A DNA stretch of 64,000 nt, taken from assembly GCF_011043775.1 (NCBI RefSeq), contig NZ_JAAKXY010000003.1, forward strand, positions 1 through 64,000. The letters run 5' to 3'. This document shows, one piece after another, positions 33,912-40,756 of the stretch. The notes beneath the pieces were generated by a model. It did no database searches and was not told the origin of the DNA. It saw only the letters and a list, made by a program, of their open reading frames with translations. The position numbers were made by a program, and so were the translations under genes. Position 1 is the stretch's first letter. Every line of letters starts with the position of its first letter. The DNA comes from Natronolimnobius sp. AArcel1. Lineage in GTDB: Archaea > Halobacteriota > Halobacteria > Halobacteriales > Natrialbaceae.

Positions 33912-34254
33912 TGGTCGATCACGCTCGGGTTCGAGCCCGCACGCGAGTCGCGCGGGCGCTCGGCAGTGGGAACGGTCATCATGGAACTCGACATGGTCGC
34001 TGTCGGCTATCACAGGGCTGTGAACCACGATAGTCGGCTCACAGGTACTCGAGGAACTCGTCAGGGGAAAATTCGGCCCGCCAGCCGGTTATCGTGCTGC
34101 TTGCAGTCGCAGTGTGTGCACATCCCACGGACGAGAGTGCAAGCAGCGGCCATGATCGCGCAAGGAATCAAAGAGAGTCGAGACGGCCTCACACGTGGCT
34201 TGCAGTCGCAGCGCCAGCCGTGTTACGACACCGGCGTGAACCACGAGGTGTATT
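33912..34254. promoter_or_regulatory. divergent gvpF-gvpA control region with direct repeats
   Basis: This 343-bp region has no gene. It contains two copies of GTGAACCACGA (34020-34030 and 34236-34246, the second just before gvpA) and two copies of GCTTGCAGTCGCAG (34099-34112 and 34198-34211). A GC-rich imperfect hairpin lies at about 33935-33957 upstream of gvpF. TGAACCA resembles one half of the GvpE activator site known from other haloarchaea, yet no gvpE is in the window. Confidence 0.5.
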
Positions 34255-34545
34255 ATGGCACCAACATCAGGCCGACGACCCGATGCCTCGAGTCTCGCGG
34301 AAGTCCTTGATCGCATCCTCGATAAGGGTGTCGTCATCGACGTCTGGGCGCGTGTCTCAGTCGTTGGGATCGAACTGCTCACGATTGAGGCGCGTGTCGT
34401 CGTCGCCTCGGTCGACACCTTCCTGCATTACGCGGAGGAGATTGCAAAAATTGAGCAAGCCACCGCAGAGGGCGATCTCGAGGATCTGGAGGAACTCGAG
34501 GTCGAACAGCGTCCGGAATCATCGCCACAGTCTGCCACCGAATAA
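34255..34545 (+). CDS. gvpA: major gas vesicle structural protein GvpA
   Basis: This 96-residue protein forms the ribbed gas vesicle shell. The conserved core [58 protein letters not shown] is intact. The N-terminus carries an extra Arg-containing start ([10 protein letters not shown]) and the tail of about 25 residues is acidic and longer than in Halobacterium. It is the first gene of the rightward gvpA-N-O unit, 5 bases before gvpN. Confidence 0.96.
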   Translation: MAPTSGRRPDASSLAEVLDRILDKGVVIDVWARVSVVGIELLTIEARVVVASVDTFLHYAEEIAKIEQATAEGDLEDLEELEVEQRPESSPQSATE

Positions 34546-34550
34546 TCCAC

Positions 34551-35636
34551 ATGGCGGACGATTCCTCGCGAAAGCGCACGGTTCGCGGTCGGAAGATCAG
34601 AAGCGACCGATCACAGAAGGAAGCTCGGAAAGCGAAGAAGAAGCTTGCACGCCAGTCGTCGAACGGTCAGTCGAACGCGAACGGCAGTTCGCCCGCGCCA
34701 ACTGGCAACGGCGACAGTCCGCTGGCCGACCCGGCCGACGTCGAGCCGGATCCGTTCGTCGAAACCGATGCCGTCCGGTCGGTTCGGGATCGCGTCACCG
34801 GCTGGCTCGAGGCCGATCAGCCGGTTCATCTGATCGGGCCGACAGGCTGCGGGAAGACTGCCCTTGCGCTGTCGGCAGCGGCACAGCGAGGACGCCCAGT
34901 CGTGTGGCTCAACGGCGATGACGCGGTCGATACGGCCGCGCTAGTTGGGACGCACTCGGGCGGTGAGCGATACAAAGAGACCGACAACTACGTCGGCGGT
35001 GTGAGCAAGAAAACCGAAATCGTTCGCGAACGCTGGGTCGATAACCCGCTTTCGGTTGCCGTCCGTGAGGGGGCAACACTCGTCTACAACGAGTTCTCTC
35101 GAAGCGACCCCGCCGCACACAACGTCTTGCTCTCGGTGCTCGAGGAAGGCGTCCTCGAGCGCCCGGGCAAACGCGGCGAGGATCGGTCCATCGAGGTCCA
35201 TCCCGAGTTCCGGGCGATCCTCACCTCGAACGACGTCGAGTATGCGGGCGTCCACCAGCAACAGGATGCCTTGCTCGACCGTTTCGTCGGCGTCCACGTC
35301 GACTACTACGACGGCGAAACCGAGCGTGAAATCGTTCGCGAACACGTCGACCTCGCTGACGACGATATCGCGACCGTCGTCGATGCAACCCGGCAACTCC
35401 GCGACGACCTCGAGGTTGTCGTCGGAACGCGGGCGGCGATTACGGCCGCGAAGGGGCTGACAGTCTTCAACGGCGAACGCGATGGCGATGACGACGACGG
35501 TGACGCCACTGACGAGGAGCAGTTCGATGAAGACCTGCTGACCGAGGTGTTCACTGACGTGCTCGCGCCGAAAGTTGTCGGTGAGGGAATCGAAACCGTC
35601 GACGAGTTACAGACACAGATTCGCAAGGCAGTCTGA
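34551..35636 (+). CDS. gvpN: gas vesicle ATPase GvpN
   Basis: This 361-residue AAA+ ATPase of the MoxR/NorQ type has Walker A GPTGCGKTAL (about 98-107), an acidic Walker B segment (TLVYNEFSRSDP), and sensor-like LTSNDVEYAGV. It probably helps gas vesicles grow. The first about 55 residues form a very basic, lysine- and arginine-rich extension (KKTVRG-like start and KEARKAKKKLARQ) that is unusual for a haloarchaeal protein. It follows gvpA by 5 bases with no gvpC between. Confidence 0.92.
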   Translation: MADDSSRKRTVRGRKIRSDRSQKEARKAKKKLARQSSNGQSNANGSSPAPTGNGDSPLADPADVEPDPFVETDAVRSVRDRVTGWLEADQPVHLIGPTGCGKTALALSAAAQRGRPVVWLNGDDAVDTAALVGTHSGGERYKETDNYVGGVSKKTEIVRERWVDNPLSVAVREGATLVYNEFSRSDPAAHNVLLSVLEEGVLERPGKRGEDRSIEVHPEFRAILTSNDVEYAGVHQQQDALLDRFVGVHVDYYDGETEREIVREHVDLADDDIATVVDATRQLRDDLEVVVGTRAAITAAKGLTVFNGERDGDDDDGDATDEEQFDEDLLTEVFTDVLAPKVVGEGIETVDELQTQIRKAV

Positions 35637-35637
35637 G

Positions 35638-35664
35638 ACTGCCGGACGACTGGTGTCCGGTAGT
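35638..35664 (+). other. hairpin between gvpN and gvpO
   Basis: ACT-G-CCGGAC at 35638-35647 pairs with GTCCGG-T-AGT at 35655-35664, two bases after the gvpN stop. No T-run follows. It may end or attenuate the gvpA-gvpN transcript, or protect its 3' end. Confidence 0.45.
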
Positions 35665-35734
35665 CTGTGTCCGTCTGGCTCGCATCGATTGATAGGCACT
35701 GCAAAACGAAGGGGCAATCCACTCCGTCTACACT

Positions 35735-36301
35735 ATGGCCGAAGCCGACAGCCAGGGAGCGACCGACCAATGCAAAGCGAAAACTGCGGACGGCGAGCGC
35801 TGTTCACGGCCAGCCAAAGAGGGCGGGTTTTGCTACCAGCACGACGAGAGTGATCCAACTGTGAGTGACAGTCAAACAGCCGACACCGAACAAGAGGAAC
35901 AGGACGACCAACAGAACGACCAGCAAGACGACTCGAGCGAGGAGAGCCGAAGTCACGACCTCAGCACTGATATGACCGCTGAGGAAAAGACCGATCCCGA
36001 GTCGGTCGATGCGGACGTCGACACTGACACCGACGAGATTCAGGGCGTGCTTGCCGTTCGCCAAACAGTCGAATCCACAGCGGGCGAACTCATCGGGCGC
36101 GAGTTCGACGCCGTCAGCGAAATCGCGCCAACCGACGACGGCTGGCGAGCAGTCGTCGAGGTCGTTGAACGCCGATCCGTCCCCGACACACAGGATATCC
36201 TCGGGCGCTACGAGATCGAACTCGACGAGAACGCGACCGTCCACGGCTACCGACGACTCGACCGTTACCGGCGCGGCGATACCGGCGACTTTGAGTCGTA
36301 G
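35735..36301 (+). CDS. gvpO: gas vesicle protein GvpO with N-terminal zinc-finger-like motif
   Basis: This 188-residue protein has the GvpO domain at the C-terminal 85 residues (LIGREFDAVSEIAPTDDGWRAVVEVVERRSVPDTQDILGRYEIELD). Ahead of it is a 60-residue acidic Gln/Asp linker and an N-terminal motif, C-x8-C-x8-C-x3-H (QCKAKTADGERCSRP and GFCYQH), like the small DUF5763-type zinc finger found in phage and haloarchaeal proteins. GvpO affects gvp expression or mRNA stability in other haloarchaea. The finger may add RNA, DNA or protein binding. Confidence 0.88.
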   Translation: MAEADSQGATDQCKAKTADGERCSRPAKEGGFCYQHDESDPTVSDSQTADTEQEEQDDQQNDQQDDSSEESRSHDLSTDMTAEEKTDPESVDADVDTDTDEIQGVLAVRQTVESTAGELIGREFDAVSEIAPTDDGWRAVVEVVERRSVPDTQDILGRYEIELDENATVHGYRRLDRYRRGDTGDFES

Positions 36302-36456
36302 TCGTCGCCGTCGCTGGCTGTCACCCACTCTCTTGTTGGCTCTATTTTGTTGTTTCTGTACCAACAATTCAGCTCCGAACCCGGATTCCGCCCTCAAGCA
36401 GTCAGTTCTCCCGACCACAACAGCGAAGGGCCAGCCACGCCTCGTCTCGAGTACCT

Positions 36457-36813
36457 GTGACCGAGACGCCCGCGTTCGATGCCGTGTCGCTCCCGGTTCG
36501 CGGCCTCGAGATCGACGGCGACACGCGCTGTACCCACTATCACAGCGACCGCGATGTCGTCGCCTTTCGGTTCGCCTGCTGTGAGGCGTATTTTCCGTGC
36601 TACCAGTGTCACGAGGCGCGGACGGATCACGAGGCCGTCCCGTGGCCCCGCGACCGCTTCGACGAGCCCTCGGTGCTGTGTGGTGTCTGCGAGACCGAAC
36701 TGACCGTTCCCGCGTATCTCGAGGCCGACTATCGCTGCCCGGCGTGTGACGCACCGTTCAATCCCGGCTGTGCGGCCCACGCCGCGCTGTACTTCGAGAC
36801 GAACTCGGAGTGA
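36457..36813 (+). CDS. CHY zinc finger protein
   Basis: This 118-residue protein starts at GTG. It has the CHY-type cluster TRCTHYHSDRDVVAFRFACCEAYFPCYQCHEARTDHE followed by VLCGVCETEL and YRCPACDAPFNPGCAAH, which together can bind about three zinc ions. In fungi the related Hot13 acts in mitochondrial zinc handling. In archaea the role is unknown. It lies 155 bases after gvpO and is probably a separate unit. Confidence 0.85.
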   Translation: MTETPAFDAVSLPVRGLEIDGDTRCTHYHSDRDVVAFRFACCEAYFPCYQCHEARTDHEAVPWPRDRFDEPSVLCGVCETELTVPAYLEADYRCPACDAPFNPGCAAHAALYFETNSE

Positions 36814-36899
36814 CGGTCTGCTCCGTCATCCCACCCGCGACTCGAGTCAGTCCGTTTCACTAACGTATATGTGTTGAACAGCTGAAATTCAGATAGCGA

Positions 36900-38189
36900 A
36901 TGAAGCCCGAGTCCTCGAGCGAGATCGACGATGGTGTCACCGAAACGGCTCCCGCCGACGCCACTGCGACGCGGGAACCGACTGCTCCCGGCGACCGTAT
37001 CGTCAGTCTCGACGTGCTCAGAGGATTCGCGCTGCTTGGCATTCTCGTCATCAACATCTGGCTGTTTGCCCTGCCGATGGTCGGCTGGCTCGACCCGACG
37101 CTGTATGGCGACTTTTCCGGTGGGAACTACGCTGCCTGGTTCGTGAGCCACGTCTTCTTCGAGCAGAAGTTCGTGACGCTGTTTACGTTCCTGTTCGGGG
37201 CCGGCGTCGTCCTGTTTATGGAGTCGAAAAGCGGCCAATCCGCTCGCCGACTCCACTTCAAACGGACGTTCTGGCTGCTCGTAATCGGCCTCGCACACGC
37301 GTATCTGCTCTGGTACGGCGACATTCTCGTCGCGTACGCCTGCTGTGGCTTCCTCGTCGTCTTCGTCCGCAAGTGGGGACCAAAGCGCCTGCTCGCACTC
37401 GGCCTCATCATGTTCGCGCTCCCGGCGCTCATCTACCTGCTCAGTGGCGTCGGCTACGTCGTCGCAGACGCGGGCACCCAGGCCGAAATTGAGAGCCAGA
37501 TTGTAGCCGGATTCGGTGCTGGCCCCGACGACATTGACCAGGAAATCGCCGCCTATCAGGGTGGTTGGCTCGAACAAGTCGAGTTCCGCGCCTCGCTCGT
37601 CTTCATGCAGCAGACGGTCGGATTCATCTCGGAGACGTTCTGGCAACTCGGCGGGCTGATGCTCATCGGCATGGCGCTGTACAAGTGGGGCGTGCTCTCG
37701 AACGCCCGCTCGAGGTCGTTTTACCGGCGATTACTCGTCGCGGGCGGGACGACCGGTTTGGCACTGATCCTCACCGGTGTCTGGTACCGCGAACTGGTCG
37801 CATGGGATACGGCACAGGTGCTGTTGCTTGCCTATCTGTTCAACTACTGGGGATCGCTCTTGTTGGCACTTGCATACGTCGCCGGCATCATGCTGCTCTG
37901 TCGGGCCGCAGTCGGCGGGCGCATCGAAACAGCGCTTGCAGCCGTCGGCCGAACGGCGTTTTCGAACTACCTGTTACAGACGGTCCTTGCCACCTCGATC
38001 TTCTACGGCCACGGCCTCGGCCTGTTCGCAACGCTCTCTCGACTCGAGTTACTCGGTGTCGTCGTGCTCATCTGGGCGATTCAGGTGCCGCTGTCAGTCG
38101 TCTGGCTGCGGCGATACCGATTCGGCCCCGTCGAGTGGTGCTGGCGGACGCTGACCTACGGCGAACGTCAGCCAATGCGTCGTGAGTGA
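36900..38189 (+). CDS. DUF418 family multi-pass membrane protein
   Basis: This 429-residue protein has a polar N-terminus of about 35 residues and then about nine to ten membrane helices. The diagnostic segments are RIVSLDVLRGFALLGILVINIW near residue 35 and AVGRTAFSNYLLQTVL near 340. The DUF418/YeiB group is related to acyltransferase-type membrane proteins, but its function is not settled. It is followed by exonuclease/phosphatase-like and PLD-like genes on the same strand with about 90- and 60-bp gaps, so envelope or lipid-related work is possible. Confidence 0.85.
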   Translation: MKPESSSEIDDGVTETAPADATATREPTAPGDRIVSLDVLRGFALLGILVINIWLFALPMVGWLDPTLYGDFSGGNYAAWFVSHVFFEQKFVTLFTFLFGAGVVLFMESKSGQSARRLHFKRTFWLLVIGLAHAYLLWYGDILVAYACCGFLVVFVRKWGPKRLLALGLIMFALPALIYLLSGVGYVVADAGTQAEIESQIVAGFGAGPDDIDQEIAAYQGGWLEQVEFRASLVFMQQTVGFISETFWQLGGLMLIGMALYKWGVLSNARSRSFYRRLLVAGGTTGLALILTGVWYRELVAWDTAQVLLLAYLFNYWGSLLLALAYVAGIMLLCRAAVGGRIETALAAVGRTAFSNYLLQTVLATSIFYGHGLGLFATLSRLELLGVVVLIWAIQVPLSVVWLRRYRFGPVEWCWRTLTYGERQPMRRE

Positions 38190-38280
38190 GAGACAGAACC
38201 TCATTCGCCGTCGATAGGTCGGCACAATAGTTATACCTGACACCTACTGAGTTGTGGTGACGAATACGATTCGAAGCCGC

Positions 38281-39060
38281 ATGAAAATTCTCACCTGTAA
38301 CGCTGGCTACCTGCTTGGCTATCAGAACGTCCTCTGGGGATACGTCCCACCGCCAATCGGCTCGGTGGTCGGTGACGCCACCGTTGAACGCGAGAAACTC
38401 GAGCAACTGGTCTCGGTCATCGAGCGCGAACGCCCCGACGTGGTCTCGCTGCTCGAGGTCGACCGCGGCTCTCACCGAACCGTCACCGACGGCCAGTTCC
38501 GCACGCTCCTCGAGTCGCTTCGCGACCGCGGCCTGCGCTACGGCGGCGACGTCGCAAACAAGTACACCGATGGTGGCCTCCTCGAGTCGATGCCGTTCTG
38601 GGGCCACCTCGGGAACGCCGTCCTCTCGCGAACCGACCGCCAACCGCTGGCTCACTATCTCTCGGCGGGCCGGAAGCGACTCGTCATGGAACTCGAGTTG
38701 GCAGCCGACGTCGTGCTGTTTGCGGTCCACCTCTCGCTGCGTGCCAGTAGTCGGAAACGGCAACTCAGCGAGCTTGCAGACCTGATCGCAGAGCGCGCGA
38801 ACGGCCGCGAGGTCGTCGTCACCGGCGACTTCAACACGTTCGACGGCCCCACGGAACTGTCGACGTTCACCGACCGGACCGGCCTCGAGACGCGCGTTCC
38901 CGGCGAAACGGTTCCCGCCCGGCCGTTCGACGACTTCTTCGTCGACTCGCGCAGCCTTGATCTGTTTCTCTGTTCGCCCTCGCTGGCCGTCGAGCGCTGT
39001 GACGTGCTTGACGTCCAACTTTCCGATCACCGACCCGTCATTTTAGAGACGGGTCACTGA
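38281..39060 (+). CDS. endonuclease/exonuclease/phosphatase family protein
   Basis: This 259-residue enzyme of the EEP fold starts MKILTCNAGYLLG, has the metal-binding Glu in VVSLLEVDRGS, VVVTGDFNTFDGPTE (Asp and Asn) and the terminal LSDHRPVIL (Asp-His pair). The fold serves nucleases, phosphodiesterases and sphingomyelinase-like enzymes, so the substrate is open. There is no signal peptide. A frame start at 38254 exists, but ATG 38281 matches the family's first strand. Confidence 0.85.
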   Translation: MKILTCNAGYLLGYQNVLWGYVPPPIGSVVGDATVEREKLEQLVSVIERERPDVVSLLEVDRGSHRTVTDGQFRTLLESLRDRGLRYGGDVANKYTDGGLLESMPFWGHLGNAVLSRTDRQPLAHYLSAGRKRLVMELELAADVVLFAVHLSLRASSRKRQLSELADLIAERANGREVVVTGDFNTFDGPTELSTFTDRTGLETRVPGETVPARPFDDFFVDSRSLDLFLCSPSLAVERCDVLDVQLSDHRPVILETGH

Positions 39061-39117
39061 TCACCGATTCGCCACGAACACGCCGCTTTCATTACACATG
39101 ACAGTATACGTATGGTA

Positions 39118-39774
39118 ATGAGCGTCCTCGAGCGAGACCCCTCCATTGGCCTGTTGGGAACGAACGATGGCGACCGACGCGTACAGGCAGCCCTCTCCGA
39201 CCTGTTTTCCGGCGACGGAACCATCTACATCGTCAGCGGCTACTTCACCTATCAAGGCTACCGTTCGATCCGCGACGACATCGTCTCCTTTCTCGAGCGT
39301 GCTCGAGACAACGAGTTGGTTCTCGTCGTCGGTCCTGCCTCGGATCAGTTCTCGGCGCGTATCGCCTACGATCTCTGGGCACTCGACGAACACGAGCAAG
39401 TCGAGATCTACAAGCAATCGCGCGGGCTACACGCGAAGCTTTACATCCGCGATGGACCCCATCCGAACTGTATCATCGGCTCTGCGAACATCACGCAGGT
39501 TGCCTTCGAGTACAACGTCGAACTCGGCCTCGAGATGACTCGAGAGAGGACGGACCATCCGGATCTACGGCCGTTTTTCGACTGGGTAGAAGCGCTCGTC
39601 GATGACTCGAGACCGCTTCGTCGCCGCGACCTGTTTGGACCCGTTCAGGTCGGTAGTTCGTTCGTCAACTGGTCGAACAAGGCGCGATTGCTTCCGGTTC
39701 GAAACGTCGCGCTGCGGGTGGTCCCCGTTCTTTTGCTCGTCGTTATGCTCGCAGTGTTGTTCCGGTTCGTCTAG
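39118..39774 (+). CDS. single-HKD phospholipase D-like protein with C-terminal membrane anchor
   Basis: This 218-residue protein has one HKD motif (LHAKLYIRDG, followed by CIIGSANIT, about residues 108-130). It ends in a hydrophobic helix (about 196-216) that should anchor it in the membrane. One HKD suggests it works as a dimer, like Nuc-type nucleases or some helicase-linked PLD domains. An ATG two codons earlier (39112) is an alternative start. The function (nuclease or lipid hydrolase) is not decided by sequence. Confidence 0.8.
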   Translation: MSVLERDPSIGLLGTNDGDRRVQAALSDLFSGDGTIYIVSGYFTYQGYRSIRDDIVSFLERARDNELVLVVGPASDQFSARIAYDLWALDEHEQVEIYKQSRGLHAKLYIRDGPHPNCIIGSANITQVAFEYNVELGLEMTRERTDHPDLRPFFDWVEALVDDSRPLRRRDLFGPVQVGSSFVNWSNKARLLPVRNVALRVVPVLLLVVMLAVLFRFV

Positions 39775-39854
39775 TGGCAGTCCACGTCTCAACTGCTGGA
39801 TGAAATCGACAGCGGCCGTCTACGTTCGCTCATCAGTCGCTGGTTGAAACGAGA

Positions 39855-40346
39855 TTAGTCCCCCAACTCGCGCAGTTTCTGTTGGACCTGTGCGTACACT
39901 TTTGGGTGAAGATTCATCCCTGCATCCACGAGGTCGTACAAGACATCGATGGCCGCTGTGGATGTCAACACTCCTTCTTTTGTGCACTTGAGCAACAGCG
40001 TTGTCACCCACCAGCAGTCGACACCGTGCGTTCTGGCGACTTCGATGAGGCCTTTGTCGTTCGCAAGCAGTATCGCTTCGCCCTCATCAGCGAGCAAAAT
40101 CACAGACGCATCAGCCACTGCGATTCCCTCTAATGAGGCAACGTTCTCGGCATCTGTCGGCGTCTCACAAATGGACACATTCTCGAGAAATGATGTAAGT
40201 GCTGCAGTCCCTCGCTTCCCTTCGATGAGCACTTCGTCTTTCACCGCAGCAGTTGTTCGAACCTCATCGAAGACAGCGTCAATGAGATCGAGTCGGCCAA
40301 CCCATGCGAGCGGAATCAACGCAGAGGAATCGACGACAACCATCAA
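39855..40346 (-). CDS. PIN domain protein, probable toxin
   Basis: This 163-residue PIN-like nuclease opens VVVDSSALIPLAWVGRLDLI with the first acidic residue of the active site. More acids follow in VKDEVLIEG, GIAVADASVILLADE and LLANDKGLIEVA. It is longer than a typical VapC. It is encoded just after the UPF0175-like gene with ATGA overlap, the usual antitoxin-toxin order, so it is likely a toxin ribonuclease. Confidence 0.8.
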   Translation of the reverse strand: MMVVVDSSALIPLAWVGRLDLIDAVFDEVRTTAAVKDEVLIEGKRGTAALTSFLENVSICETPTDAENVASLEGIAVADASVILLADEGEAILLANDKGLIEVARTHGVDCWWVTTLLLKCTKEGVLTSTAAIDVLYDLVDAGMNLHPKVYAQVQQKLRELGD

Positions 40347-40636
40347 ATCCGCCCGAGGTCACGCTCGAGTTCGTCGGTCGTGTAGCCGGTGTCGATACCC
40401 TCCTCAGCAGCAAGTGACAGTATCTTGACGTACGAGACATCGGCGATTTCGGCCGCACGGCGGAGGGTTACGTTGTGCTCTCGGAGCTGCTCGAGTGCCT
40501 TTTCTCTCCGCCAGTCTGCGAGTCCCTGCCGAATAAGACGGCGAAGGACTTCCGACCGATCTGCAGTCAGTTCTCGCTCGAGTTCGGAGAGCAGTTCTTC
40601 GTCGTCCTCTGGGATGCGAGTTGTGACCGTTTTCAT
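40343..40636 (-). CDS. UPF0175-like antitoxin
   Basis: This 97-residue protein has an N-terminal ribbon-helix-helix-like region (KTVTTRIPEDDEELLSELERELTADRSEVLRRLIRQGL). The C-terminal UPF0175-type helix-turn-helix is NVTLRRAAEIADVSYVKILSLAAEEGID. This is typical of antitoxins of PIN toxins. I start it at MKTVTT (40636), not at the frame's earlier codon, because three repeats of a likely operator lie directly before it. Confidence 0.8.
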   Translation of the reverse strand: MKTVTTRIPEDDEELLSELERELTADRSEVLRRLIRQGLADWRREKALEQLREHNVTLRRAAEIADVSYVKILSLAAEEGIDTGYTTDELERDLGRI

Positions 40637-40677
40637 CGTTACGCACACCTACGTTACGATACGTGGTATACGTAACG
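40637..40677 (-). promoter_or_regulatory. operator-like repeat array of the toxin-antitoxin operon
   Basis: CGTTACG occurs at 40637-40643 and 40652-40658, and its reverse complement CGTAACG lies at 40671-40677. The last two form an inverted repeat (extended by ATAC/GTAT). The array is immediately upstream of the antitoxin ATG, where autorepressing antitoxins bind. Confidence 0.5.
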
Positions 40678-40756
40678 CCAAACTGTTTCGAGCCGACAGT
40701 CTCCTTCGAGCGCGAATCCAGCAAGGTATTTCCGCGTTCAGTGCCCCGATTTGGGT

